Below, piece by piece: positions 1-10,693 of a DNA stretch of 64,000 bases (position 1 is its first letter; each line of letters opens with the position of its first letter). Origin of the DNA: Allolobophora icterica (taxonomy: Eukaryota > Annelida > Clitellata > Crassiclitellata > Lumbricidae); the NCBI GenBank assembly GCA_963556255.1, contig OY744611.1:34657785-34721784 (forward strand), written 5' to 3'. The notes beneath the pieces are model-generated. The model was not told the origin of the DNA. It did no database searches and saw only the letters and a program-made list of their open reading frames with translations. A program made the translations under genes and the position numbers.

Positions 1-202
1 TTTGATTTGATAAGGCGCCCTGTGTGGCTGCCGTTTCTACTATGTGTATGTTCATTGTACAGCGCAGTGCGTTTGCAGGCGCTTAATTAAAGAACAAATT
101 ATTATTATTATTATTATGATCTCAAGGCAGAAGTATAATAGTGACAGTTTGTTAGTAACAGCGTTCAAGGAAACTTCATTTGTGTGTCTCTCTGATGTTC
201 AG

Positions 203-290
203 GGTCATTCGAGTTTCTTGACGCACCTCGACTGGTCAACAGACGGTCAGTTCATCCAGTCCAACTCCGGAGACTATGAACTTCTCTACT
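203..290 (+). CDS. EML: EML exon (4th from last)
   Basis: The acceptor is a pyrimidine-rich tract ending in gttcag before 203, and the donor gtaagc starts at 291. The exon encodes [12 protein letters not shown] through SGDYELLY, a WD40 blade with the EML-typical HLDW and NSGDYE motifs, and ends with one base of a Trp codon (phase 1). Confidence 0.9.
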
Positions 291-562
291 GTAAGCCTTC
301 TTGACCATTTTTGTTCCATTTATTTCATCACCCATATATTTATGTGACAACTTAGCCATGTCTAGTGCATTTGTATTGTAATTGACCACATATACATGTG
401 TATGTATATGTGTATATGAGTAAATAAAATATATGTATTTAAATGTATGTATGTATGTATGTATATGTGTATCAATCAATCAATCAATCAAACATTTATA
501 TAGCGCCCCTTCAAGGGGCATATATATATATATATCTGTATGTATGCATATATATATCTAGG

Positions 563-631
<69 letters not shown>

Positions 632-2369
632 TGTTGATAAGTTCATTGTTTCCTTCTGTAGAATCATGTTTGTCGATTTGTATCAAATATCACTTCCCTG
701 ACAGTCACACACTCTGCTGGCCTTAGTTGTCACGAGTGGCACAATGGAGACTTGCTATCTATTCTAATCTCATGACTTCTGTAGCGCAATTATCATAATG
801 AACAAGTCATAATTGATGGTTGCTCAAGTAAAATCAAGGTTATGGTCATAATCCATGAGAGCCAGATTGAAATCCGATAATTCAGAGAAACAAAATTTCA
901 AAATAGGTTGGGCAAGCAACCTGAAAGAGACGAGTTTTAAGTTTAGTTCAAGATGACAGAACGAACAGAACGGGACTTTGAATTCTCAGTTTATGGACAC
1001 TTGGAATTTATTTTGTATTTATATATATTGTGTTCTGTATTGTTAATGGTTTTGTTCTGCATTTTGTTATTGTGTTGTGATGTTATTGTATTGTGATATG
1101 TTGTAGGGACCGTGTCAACATGTCGTCAGGTGACATCGGCTTCAGGAATGAAGGATGTCGACTGGGCGACGCAGAACTGTACCCTCGGCTTCACTGTCTG
1201 CGGTCAGCAGTTGCCAACCTTTGCACTTACCTTTGCACCCACCTTCATACTCACCTTCAAAGTTACTGTCATGCATGCCTTCACACTTGCGTTCACGCCT
1301 TATTTCACACTTGTCTTCAACATTACCTTTTCACTTACTGTCACACTTATCTTCCTCCCTTAATTGGCATTTATCTTTGAAGTTACCTTCACACTTGAAT
1401 TCACATTGCATTCAATATTACATTCACATTTAACCTTGAGAGTTACCTTTACACTTAGTTTTTTGCTTCACATTCTTTAATGCTTAGTTCACCGCTAGTC
1501 TTCACGCTCTGCCACTTTGTTGATATCTGCGTTTATTTACGTTTTCTACACCAACTTTTGTTTACATATGCCCCTATGTAAACCTCTTTGTTTACATATC
1601 TAACATGCAGTTAACACTTTAAACCTTTTTTCTTTTCTTGTTGCCTGTTTTAACCAATGTCACCCTGGTCATTTGTATCATAGGCATATGGCCAGAAGGT
1701 GCCGATGGCACTGATGTCAACGCGTGCACCCGCTCCAGCCACCAGCATCTTGTTGCCAGCGGTGATGATTTTGGGAAGGTCAACCTTTTTGCCTATCCTA
1801 GCTGCAAACCAAAGGTAATTGTTAAGGATATTTTGGATGATCTAGGTGACAGAAATACCAAGTATGTATATCTCGAGTACCTCGGATTGATCTACGTGAT
1901 GGAATTATCTCCATATCTTTAGACCAGTCACCAAGAACTTTTTGGTTGATAATATTTTGGATGATGAGGATGATGGCATTATGTGACCACTTTATGATTA
2001 GTGGAATGTTGTGGTTAGATGATTGATAAGGATGAGGATGAGTAAGAAGCTCGTTATCATAACTGCTGGGGTCCTTAATTAAAGGTGCTATAGAAACCTC
2101 AGATTCATACATTCATAACGTGTGTACATACATTGGCGCTGTACTGATTCCACGCATTTTGAATAAGATTCTAAAGAGGCACAGATATGAAGATATGTAA
2201 ATGCAGCTCGTCTTTGCGTTCTTTCCAGAGCGTGGGTCACTCGTATCTCGGTCACAGTAGTCACGTGACGAACGTGCGTTTCATCTACAATGACAGTCGT
2301 CTGCTATCCGCCGGTGGAAAGGACTCAGCCATTCTCCAGTGGCAGGTCGTCGATTCCGCCGGCTACTAG
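203..2369 (+). CDS. EML: EML/EMAP-family microtubule-associated WD40 protein, C-terminal four exons (gene 3' end)
   Basis: Four exons at 203-290, 1107-1202, 1684-1814 and 2229-2369 join in consistent phase and encode the last 151 residues of an echinoderm-microtubule-associated-protein-like (EML) protein. Every boundary has AG before and GT after the exon, and split codons restore Trp (LLY-W) and Gly (VC-G-IWPEG). Diagnostic family strings are [48 protein letters not shown] and [14 protein letters not shown] proteins bind microtubules through an N-terminal trimer region and a tandem atypical beta-propeller. What is seen here is the last blades of the second propeller, ending after [11 protein letters not shown]. 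The rest of the gene lies left of the window. The EML1/2/4 subgroup fits best, because there is no extra HELP repeat after the end; exact orthology is not determinable. Confidence 0.93.
291..1106 (+). other. EML intron with AT repeat and a LINE 3' tail
   Basis: No coding signal. It holds a (TCAA)n stretch at about 471-490 followed by ttatatagcgcccc, the shared 3'-end signature of LINE/SINE copies seen elsewhere in the window (reverse orientation). A (TA)n run follows at about 566-628. Confidence 0.6.
1107..1202 (+). CDS. EML: EML exon (3rd from last)
   Basis: The acceptor is atgttgtag before 1107, and the donor gtcagc after 1202 is weak but keeps phase. It completes the Trp codon, then encodes 31 residues including the family motif [14 protein letters not shown], and ends with one base of a Gly codon. 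Confidence 0.88.
1225..1475 (+). repeat. Degenerate CTTCACACTT minisatellite in EML intron
   Basis: About 20 imperfect copies of a unit near 12 bases (ccttcacactta and variants) follow each other inside the intron 1203-1683. The phase drifts and the copies are strongly mutated. Open frames across this block are repeat translations, not exons. Confidence 0.6.
1684..1814 (+). CDS. EML: EML exon (2nd from last)
   Basis: The acceptor is atcatag before 1684 and the donor gtaatt starts at 1815. It encodes [18 protein letters not shown] and then [23 protein letters not shown] and DDFGKVNLF are the most conserved strings of the EML C-terminal propeller. It ends in phase 0. Confidence 0.92.
2229..2369 (+). 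CDS. EML: EML terminal coding exon with stop
   Basis: The acceptor is ctttccag before 2229. The exon encodes 46 residues, including [25 protein letters not shown] and a short tail DSAGY, followed by TAG at 2367-2369. The place of the stop right after the last WD strand matches the usual EML C-terminus. Confidence 0.92.
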   Translation, partial: SVGHSYLGHSSHVTNVRFIYNDSRLLSAGGKDSAILQWQVVDSAGY

Positions 2370-3120
2370 GCTGACCCACACCACCCATGCGTTGTCTGAA
2401 ATGCTTGAGACCGGTTTGACTGTCGGCCATTTTGATTTCTTTTGCATGCGCTGTCGTAACTGTGTTACGCGGGTTATGATGATGCAGATGCATTACGTGT
2501 TTGGCTTACGTAACTGTGTTACACTGTTACATGAATGGATTGTGTTACAGTGTTATGTGTCTTAACTGTTACACAGCTTGTTGCATTTCAATGTCATTGT
2601 TACACTGTTTGCTTATTTAACTGTGTTGTAAAGTTATGCGATCGGATTGTGTTATACTTTATTACTGTGTCATGAGTTACACAGTACAACTTACGCTGTT
2701 ACACTTTAATGCATACACTTAAATGCTTTAATTATGCTAACTTTCTGTTAAGTTATGTTGTTGTGTTACGCCATTGCATTACAAAATGCATTACATTTTC
2801 ATTATGTCCACAATAGTTTACAATTTACAGTTATGTTACAGTTACACTGTAAATTGTTACATGCCGATGTTGCAATGCTGCAATAACTTTCCAACTTTCT
2901 GTGTCCTTCAACAAAGTAACTGTTAAACTGTTACAATTGTGCTATAGTTAATTAGTTACACAGAACGTAATTGGATTAGTCAAGTTGTTGTAATTATTAC
3001 ATGATTACATTTGAATGTTGTGTTACTCCATTTTGCTTTAGTAATGCTGTTACGATGTTGTAGTTCTGTTAAGTGGTCGTCTTTAGGTAAGACGTAGTCT
3101 TTAGTGGTAGTTACTGTCGC
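2370..3120 (+). other. EML 3' flank / UTR with degenerate GTTACA-rich sequence
   Basis: After the stop, from about 2450 to 3120, the sequence is strewn with gttac / gtaac words at irregular spacing (for example tgttacactgttac), a decayed simple repeat. No polyadenylation signal is evident close to the stop. The first AATAAA seen is near 3294, so the 3' UTR may span this block. Confidence 0.45.
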
Positions 3121-3139
3121 TTAAATTCTGGATGTAGCG

Positions 3140-3419
3140 AGTTTAAATGGAAGGAAGCGCAAAGAGAAAAAGGAATGAATGTTGGAGAGAAGAAGTGAGT
3201 GATAGATATAAGGAAGAAGGAAAGGAAAAGACAGGGAAGAAGGAAGATTGTTTGAATGGAAGAATGCGAGACAATTGGAGAAAAAGGAGTTGGAATAAAA
3301 TTAAACAGAAGAAGAGCAAATAATGTGAAAAGAAAGAAAATGTTAGAAGTTAGAAATGAAGGTGTGAAAAAAGAAAGGAAAGAATGAAATCACAAAGGTA
3401 CTTGATGTGACAGAGAAAT

Positions 3420-3451
<32 letters not shown>

Positions 3452-3460
3452 CCACCAGAG
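3140..3460 (+). repeat. Purine-rich (GGAAGA/GA)n tract
   Basis: About 300 bases that are almost all A and G on the plus strand, ending in a clean (GA) run at about 3425-3450. No gene is visible here or in 3460-4860. Confidence 0.6.
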
Positions 3461-4865
3461 CAAGGAGTGAAATGACTTAGCATATTTAAGACTTTTCATT
3501 GAATTTTTGTAGTAACCTATGTTTGGCATGGATTTTTGGCTTTAGAAGCTTATTTTGAATGCCACCCTGAGCGACTTGGGTTCAAAGCCCGGGTGAAAAT
3601 GGGAAATTTACAGAGATTGCCTCAGCAAACTGTGCAGGATGCGATTTATGATAAAGGGCAACAAGGGTGGATCTGGGGGAGATCCGTCTCATCTGATTTG
3701 AAGAGTAGGAAGGTCATGATAAAAGTGGGAAACTGAAAGAAGTCAGAATAGCTGGAACTAAAGAAAAAGGTCATTAGGTCATCGGACATTTCTGTGGTGT
3801 TGGAAATTCCTGGGAAGCTAAATAAGGTCATCAGAAATTTACGAAACTGAAAAAGTGTACTAGAAATGTGGGAAACTAAATTTGACCGTCAACAAGGTAG
3901 AATGGGCAAAGTTAATTTTGGTCTTGCATCCCACCCATGCACCCTGTTTGAACATTTGTATGCACCACTGGCAGGCAGATTGCTAATGTGCTTGCACTGA
4001 ACTTCTGCCTTTGGGCTTTGAATCCAGGTGATGGCTTGTTTGTTACCTTTCTGCACTTGAAGCCGTTGAGAACTTGAGACCGAGTCTGTAAGCTTTTCAT
4101 TAGGCAAGTTTTAATTGCAGTTTGGACGGACTTTACCAGTCAGTTTTATCACGTACATCCACACATGCATCACAAAATATTGAAGTCGTTGTATTTATGT
4201 GAATGTATATGAACACATGAATATAATATGTTAATGCGTACAAGGCGTATACTTGTATCTATAAATGTATACATAATTATATTATATAATTTGTTGTTGG
4301 AAGGTCCCAAGTCTTGCTTAGAGTAACCATTGCTTGACATCACAGACTTTTATACGGAAGACTAGAATCACGGGCTTGAATACAGAAGACTAGGATACTT
4401 ACTCTGCCTACTCAACTCACAGCGAGTGAGAATAATTTTTTATCTTGGAATGGGTAAAAGTATCATGTGGCGTAGTATTAAACGGCTTTAGTAATTGAAT
4501 TCATAGTCATTGGAGTGTTTTCGTTTTCTTTCCGTGTTAATTTGTTCGGTTTACTTATTTCGAACTTTCAGGTTTTAATTGTGTCCATAAGTTATATATA
4601 GATGGATATGTGTTGTGATTTCAATCTCCAAAGTTTTACAGTTTAATTCGGTCTGTATAAACAAGTCTTCCGATCTTTAAACTGAAGAAATAATTATGTG
4701 GTTTGAATTTTGTCAATTAATTTGCAGATTAGCAATTTTATGCGTTGTACTGCCAATTACTAATTTTAAACCCAGAAGATCTTAAATGGAGAGATACATT
4801 TTTGCTGTAACTAATGCTACTACTACTACTAGTAGTACTACTACTATTGGGGGTCTACTGCTGCT

Positions 4866-4990
4866 ACTACTACAATTATTGCCTTGCCTCTGCTCCATAA
4901 AGGAATGGAATCAACTGCCACTCTCTCTACATAGCGCAAATTCACTTCTTTCCTTGAAACAGTGGCTCAAAACTCACTATTCACTTTAGC
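4866..4990 (+). mobile_element. LINE ORF2 C-terminal tail remnant
   Basis: The plus-strand frame reads KEWNQLPLSLHSANSLL and then LKQWLKTHYSL before a stop. The pattern W-N-x-L-P, followed by S-x-x-x-F/L-K and a closing LKTH-hydrophobic, is the C-terminal tail of CR1/L2/Jockey-like non-LTR retrotransposon reverse transcriptases. It is preceded by a (CTA)n stretch. Only the tail is left, so it is a dead fragment. Confidence 0.55.
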
Positions 4991-5482
4991 TTCAAGCACT
5001 TGGATACCTAACTGCTTCTCCTAGCGTCCATCTATCCGTGCCTCAGATTCATATTTCGTTTTGACCGTGAGCGTGTTACAAATTTGATTATTTAATAATA
5101 TTTGACTAGGGGAAGAAAGCATCTCTCAGAATTTTAAAAATTCCTGTTCTGAAGTGAATAAAATATAGGTATCCAAAGTATTGCAATTGCGGTGAAGCGC
5201 TGGATGGTTTGGAAATACATGTACGTTGCAAGGGAAATTGTCTCTGTCTTGTACCCAAAGTGTTCGGGACAAATGTATTACTGTTTATTTTTTTATTTTA
5301 TTGTGAAAAATAAAGCAGTGACTTGATTACGCAACAATAGAATCGAGTGACATGAAGAGTTGATGACGTCGATTGGTATCATTCATTCAGTCACCTCGAC
5401 AAGCGTCTGACGTCACTGTCAGTAAAGCGACTGAGGTGATGGGAGGTCAAGCCTCACGGTCGTTTAACGTCTTGCCAACCAT

Positions 5483-5776
5483 CATAGGCGTAGCTACATT
5501 GAGGCAAGAGGAGGCAGTTGCCTCCTCTTGGTTCTAAAAATTTAAAAATTTTCCTTGGGTTATAGCCCTGCACCTGGAATTTGCCTCCTGTTGAACGGTG
5601 AACCCTGGCCCAAGAGAAGAAATTTAAGAAGAAATCCCCAAAAGTCATCAAATTTTTTGACAGAAATCTCCTAAAAAGGTCATCAATTTCTTTGGGCAGC
5701 AATCTCTAAAAACAGGTCATCAAATTTTTTCAAGATTTTTTGTCTCCTCTTGAATTTAAGTCTGGCTACGCTCCTG
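5483..5776 (+). mobile_element. MITE-like repeat family A, copy 1
   Basis: A 294-bp repeat starting cataggcgtagc and ending ctggctacgctcctg. Its ends form imperfect terminal inverted repeats (CATAGGCGTAGC versus CAGGAGCGTAGC). An internal perfect 12-bp-arm palindrome (caagaggaggca, two-base loop) lies at 5505-5530. A direct-orientation copy with about 90% similarity by eye is at 8191-8468. The left flank is ccaaccat (5475-5482) and the right flank ggctatagg (5777-5785). These do not match each other but match the opposite flanks of the other copy. Confidence 0.75.
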
Positions 5777-5999
5777 GGCTATAGGACGGATTTTTCGAAC
5801 CCCACCTGCGCAGTGACATGATTTTTTCCAGTTTTTTACTTCTACAACTCTGAATTTTGGGGGCTTTTAAAAATTTCATTTGTACTGTACATGCATATAT
5901 TTATTTTTATGTAGAACCTTTTAAACGGCTTGTGTAGCAAATTTCATCTCACGCGCGTGAATAAATATGGATTCATTTGAAAGTATACTTTGAATTTTT

Positions 6000-6085
6000 C
6001 AGGATTGTAGACGAGGGTATAATCCTATACGCGGTTATACAGCGTGTACTCACCTCTAGATACTGTATAATCACTCACAAACTTT
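6000..6085 (-). mobile_element. Truncated copy of the 11390-11600 MITE family
   Basis: It begins caggattgtagacgaggg and continues with tatacgcggttatacagcg and actcacctctaga. This is the reverse complement of one half of the MITE at 11390-11600 (CAGGGCTGTAGTCGAGGG end). The other terminus is missing. Confidence 0.5.
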
Positions 6086-6103
6086 TTAGTATACTCAGTG
6101 GCG

Positions 6104-6180
6104 GCGATATTGTTTAACAGGTGGGGAGGGGACACTTTGAAATGATCTGGTCAAAAAAGAGTTTTGAACTGATCTGATCT
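6104..6180 (+). mobile_element. Left end of a CAGTGGCGGCG MITE (partial)
   Basis: The string cagtggcggcgat followed by a gtggggaggggac tract matches the left end of the element at 12283-12919. No matching right end was seen within 1 kb. Confidence 0.4.
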
Positions 6181-6854
6181 TTTCGCATGGAGACCATTTT
6201 GGACATAGGCCTATTACCCTGCCAGTAACTGATTATGAAACGCTGATGAGCTTACCTCCATATAATGGCAATTGTATCGTCTATGTCATCTACTCGTTTT
6301 CGTTTAAGAACAAATTTATCCATTTTCCATATCAGCAAAATATGAACACGACGTGTATTAGTCAAAATCAACGACTTCTTAAATGTTCATATTGTGTAAC
6401 GGAGGGAGCTTTCTTCAGCTAGCCGACTCGGGTATGTTTGACCAAGGACAGTTAGGCCTATTGATTCTGAGATTGTGAGGAAACTGAGGGATGAGGAGTC
6501 ATATCAAGGCCGACAATATGAGTGTGGGTCTTATACGGATAATGTAACTGATGAAGGGTGTAGTCTGTAGAATCTTGCGTTTTGACCTACATCTTCAAAT
6601 CCCGTTACGACTCAGATGAAAACCATAGGCCTAAGGCGGAGAGTAAGGGTGATGTCAGATCTTTCCAATTAAGAAGAAGGTAGCTGTGGTCCAGATGTGT
6701 GGCGCCTGCGGAATGGTCACGTGGTCAGTTTGTCGGGTGACTTGTGTGGCTGAAAGTCTGCCTGTCTGACTGCCTGTGACTCAGTTTGTCTGGCTCTCGG
6801 ATGACCTGTATTTGTATATCGTACTTTTGCGGTAGATATTCCTCACTCTGCCTG

Positions 6855-7006
6855 CATACATGAAGCAAGGCGCAGACTGCGATCTCTGCTCTGGGAAGGC
6901 AGAATAATAAAATATTGATTGGCATTATTTAAAAAGTGGGGGTACGGTACCCCAGTCAGAAGTGGGGGTAGGGGTACCCCTCGGACCCCCACAAATTACG
7001 CCCATG
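6855..7006 (+). mobile_element. Truncated copy of MITE family B (see 9801-10000)
   Basis: It shares gaagcaaggc, tgattggcatt, the gtgggggta/ggtacccc block and the end acaaattacgccca with the copies at 9801-10000 and 48888-49088. The left terminal inverted repeat is missing. Confidence 0.65.
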
Positions 7007-7199
7007 TATGTTTTCAAGTTTTGTGACACCTTCTGGTATAACTTTTTTTTTATCAAGGGGCCGCCAATTAACTTTTATTCAGCTTAGGACCTCACCAAGT
7101 CTAAACCCGGTACTGCCTAAAATCATCTAGGCTTATGCAATAGTTTAAGGTTAGGCTACCCATAGGATTTCGATTGGGCTTCTCCAACGACCATCGATT

Positions 7200-7420
7200 A
7201 AATAACGGCGCTATAGAAATCATTAGATGTTATCCACTGTTCATTGCGCTATTTCAGGTCGAAGAAGGACGGATCAGATCCTATAATATATTTCCTTCTA
7301 CATAATTTTAGGCCTAATAATAATCCTTCAAACTGATTGTTATATAAGTGACCGTCGATTGGTGCTTTTGGATAATTATAACGGCGCTATAGAAGTAATT
7401 AGATTAGTGTACAGTAAAGT
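7200..7420 (+). repeat. Two tandem copies of a retroelement 3'-end motif
   Basis: aacggcgctatagaaatcattag near 7205 (shown here in part: ggcgctatagaa) recurs near 7381 as ggcgctatagaagtaatt. Each is preceded by a cgattggtgctt/cgattgggctt segment, so this is a duplicated fragment of about 175 bases. The ggcgctatagaa word also ends copies near 2088 and 45594. Confidence 0.4.
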
Positions 7421-7959
7421 AAGTAAGTATATCCTTTATTGAACCAACTGCAAACCGTACTTTGGTGTAGGCCTACATGAGTTTCATCGAAAGTTTTAAT
7501 AAGTGTATATATATATATTTATTTATTTAATTATTTATTTATTAATAGACTAGCTGTAACCCGTGAAAAAACACGGTAAATTTATTTTAGAAACTTTAAT
7601 GTGGTTGAGAGCAAAAATCTAAAAATACGGAAGCTAACTGTAGCCCGTCCATTGCTCCTTGTTGGTAAGTTACAGCTCCATCTATCGAATGAAATGATAA
7701 TCTACCAACAAAATATCCGACGTCTGCCATCTAGCGAATGATAATGAAGTAGAAGTTACAGACAGATAATACATTATGTTGGTTGATAGGGGCTTTGGGG
7801 TTTATTTGAAAATTGTCATTTGAATATATTTGTAATAAATACTATATATGAGAGATTACAAATGGATCCCAATTTCACAGCATCATAAATTCACAATGAC
7901 AAAGGCGTTATCGACTTCTTTTGAATAACTATCGTTTTTAACCGTTATCTACTGGCCTA

Positions 7960-8050
7960 GCGCCGTGGCGGATTGCCCATGTCACTGGCCAGCCGAGTTG
8001 CGGACCTCGGTTCGCAACCGGGCTGGTCGGCGGCATGATTTTTTTTCCAT
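7960..8050 (+). mobile_element. tRNA-like SINE head or Pol III-type unit with strong hairpin
   Basis: gcgccgtggcggattgccc is followed by a B-box-like ggttcgcaacc and a T8 run at about 8040, as in a Pol III transcript. The arms ccagcc (7989-7994) with ggctgg (8021-8026) and gttgcg (7997-8002) with cgcaac (8013-8018) form a nested hairpin. A classical cloverleaf is not convincing, so a tRNA-derived SINE fragment is preferred over a tRNA gene. Confidence 0.35.
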
Positions 8051-8190
8051 TTTATAATTTTCTGACTACATCAGAAGAATGTTAAATACCAAACAATAAA
8101 CTCGAATCGTTTATTGGTACAAGTTTCAAACGTATAATGAAAACAATTAACACGGCGCTTTAACTAGCTCATGCATATGAAGGCTATAGG

Positions 8191-8468
8191 CATAGGCGTA
8201 GCTACATAAGAGGAGGCAGTTGCCTCCTCTTGGTTCTAAAAATTTAAAATTTTTCCTTGCACCTGGAATTTGCCTCCTGTTGAACGGTGAACCCTGGCCC
8301 AAGAGACGAAATTTAAGAAGAAATCCCCAAAAGTCATCAAATTTTTTGACAGAGAAATCTCCTAAAAGGTCATCAATTTCTTTGGACAGCAATCTCTAAA
8401 AACAGGTCATCAAATTTTTTTTCAAGATTTTTTGCCTCCTCTTGAATTTAAGTCTGGCTACGCTCCTG
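8191..8468 (+). mobile_element. MITE-like repeat family A, copy 2
   Basis: A 278-bp direct copy of 5483-5776 with the same ends (cataggcgtagc ... gctacgctcctg), lacking a short segment near ccttgggttatagccctg. The left flank is ggctatagg (8182-8190) and the right flank ccaaccat (8469-8476), the mirror of the flanks of copy 1. Confidence 0.75.
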
Positions 8469-9369
8469 CCAACCATCACCATCGAAACTCGGCCAATTCG
8501 AGTTTTTAAAAAAATCTTCAACTTGGTCGAGTTGCAAGTCGAGTCGATCAAATATTTTGACAAGTCGAGTCGATCGTTGTTTCCTCGACTTACTCGACTA
8601 TGAAATAGTTTACTTACCTTAACCCTAGTAAGTAGACTAGGCCTACTATAATAGTAGCCTATAGGCCTAACTAACTTCAGTAATCTTGAGCACTTAGAAG
8701 TTTCTTGAACTGACTGTAATCTAGATGCTGCACGTATTCTATATACTGCCGTCTAATTTGTTGAGCGGGTACTAATTTATATACCGTACTGTTTGAGATT
8801 CCCTTAATACTTCCATGAATTTAACAAGGCCTAAAATTGCGTGTCTTCTGACATGAGCTGTGCAGTTGACGTCCAGTGTGCAGTTGACTTATCTGGAGTG
8901 TGCAGAATGCAGTATGAATTTTCGAGAGCTTGGCTCAAGTCAACCACGCACGATATTATGTTACCGGTACCTGAAATTTTTACTTACCAGTTCAATTACA
9001 GTTTGGCAATATGAGGAAAAGCGTGCAATTGAAATTCATGAGTAATTTAGGTAGGCCTGCTGGAATCTAAGAATGCAACAGTCGCCAGCAAATAGAGACT
9101 ACAGTCCAAGTCGGTCGTTTATTTGCCAAGTCGATCGTAGCACTTTACTCGATCTACCACGGGATATAAGAGCTCGTAGCTACCCCCCCCCCCCCCCGCG
9201 GAGGGCGAAGGAAGATGCGGATGAGCAGAGGGGGTCGATGTGGTAGACTGGTAGTGGAGTAGCCTCTCGAAGCTGTGGTCCGGGACAAAGGTCTTCTGAC
9301 GCACGGGGAACGCGCCGAAGGGACGAGACTCGCAACGAATTCTCGACATCATCGACGACATGGTTCCAA

Positions 9370-9799
9370 TCACATATCTTCCGACAGCTGCGTCCAGCGA
9401 CGGCAGGAGAGGAGGGTAGGATGAAGGACCGTTGCCTTGGCGACCAGGTAACAGTCGCTGGCCGTGTCATTGTTGCCGGGATTCGTCGACCCCACGAGCT
9501 CTACCCACTGCCTGGCCTTGAGCTCCACCCTCCGGGGGCACGGGCTCCAGTCCCACAGTGCCTGCTGGGTGTAGGGCATCACAGCAGCGTCTACCACCTC
9601 GTGGTCAATCTCCTTCGAACCAGGATTCGTCCAGGAACTGGACTGATAGAGCGTCAGGCTTACTCTAGATTCAAGGACGCACAGTGGTTCGGAGCAGTCA
9701 GGTATGGTGTAGTAGAAATGGCACAGATCGAAGTGTCGACCGTCTTCCATGAAGCTGTACTGGCGCAGCATAAAATCGGGTCCTGGACGAGCCTCGCAT
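9370..9799 (-). pseudogene. APCDD1: APCDD1-like exon, disrupted by a MITE
   Basis: Minus-strand reading from 9799 gives CEARPGPDFMLRQYSF, then HFYY, then a stretch matching the APCDD1 domain (conserved GCEvRPGPeF, FYY, C-x-x-P, GG/GS-E strand, later CP and W...C). It continues about 142 residues to TGA near 9370. APCDD1 is a membrane glycoprotein that inhibits Wnt signalling. The domain begins right at a predicted acceptor (gctgtcttcag, AG at 10008-10009), but a 200-bp MITE (9801-10000) now sits 7 bases into the exon. The MITE brings an in-frame TAA, so a transcript using the old acceptor would be interrupted. No flanking APCDD1 exons, signal peptide or membrane segment were found within several kilobases. 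It could be a disrupted allele, a pseudogene or a retained exon with altered splicing. Homology is confident; status is not. Confidence 0.62.
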
Positions 9800-9800
9800 C

Positions 9801-10000
9801 CCAGGGCGCAACTTTGATTAAAAAAGTGGTTGGTACCAATTTCTTACATACACGAAGCAAGGCTGAGACTGCGATCTTTGGGAAGGCACAATAACAAAAT
9901 ACTGATTGGCATTGTTCAGAAAGTGGTGGCTACTGTACCCCCCCCAGTCCAAAAAGTGGGGGCACGGGTACCCCTCGTACCCCCACAAATTACGCCTATG
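9801..10000 (+). mobile_element. hAT-like MITE family B with perfect 8-bp TSD
   Basis: A 200-bp element starting ccagggcgcaactttg and ending caaattacgcctatg (imperfect TIRs). It is flanked by ctcgcatc on both sides (9793-9800 and 10001-10008), a perfect 8-bp target-site duplication, as made by hAT transposases. Related copies are at 48888-49088 (reverse) and 6855-7006 (truncated). The duplicated target is the start of the APCDD1-like exon. Confidence 0.85.
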
Positions 10001-10225
10001 CTCGCATCTGAAGACAGCGTATACAGTGGTGTTATGGAAGTTGCTGAATTTGAGAGCTATCAAAGGACACAAGCCCCGGAGTTTTTTTAAAAGAGCAATG
10101 CTGCCATTTTACCAGTGGCTCACAGAAAAGGTCGACTCCCTATAGGGACGAAGTCTCATAATCAAATTAAGGGTGATGAAGTCACGACTCACGAGACCCT
10201 TCAGCTTTTAAAGACACCCGGAGCC

Positions 10226-10227
<2 letters not shown>

Positions 10228-10292
<65 letters not shown>
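10228..10292. repeat. (TA)n microsatellite
   Basis: An uninterrupted TA dinucleotide run of about 65 bases. Confidence 0.9.
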
Positions 10293-10297
<5 letters not shown>

Positions 10298-10512
10298 CGT
10301 ACAATTCTTCGGGTCTCTGAAAGGTTCATCTTAAGTAAAAGGTTCCCACACAACGCTTCTTCCTCTCCTCTCCCTGTTTCTGCCTCGGTCTCTTTCCCTT
10401 CGCTCCCTCCTCCTGCTCCTGCCCTGTCTCTTTCTCAGCGCTCGTGAATAAGCTGGTGCTTTGCGCTTAGCTTTAGAGTAGCGCTTTAGAAATTTTGAGT
10501 TTTTAACTATTC

Positions 10513-10594
10513 TGTCTCTGTCTCTGTCTGTCTGTCTGTCCGTCTGTCTGTCTGTCTGTCTGTCTGTCTGTTTTGAGTTTTTAACTATTCTGTC

Positions 10595-10689
<95 letters not shown>
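10513..10689. repeat. (TCTG)n microsatellite
   Basis: Two blocks of TCTG/CTGT repeats separated by a repeat of the unique string ttttgagtttttaactatt, so the microsatellite and its left flank have been duplicated together. Open frames across it are repeat translations. Confidence 0.9.

Positions 10690-10693
<4 letters not shown>

Noticed and set aside
9421..9894. A 157-residue plus-strand frame
   Set aside because: It is antisense to the APCDD1-like exon and runs into the MITE; no homology noticed.
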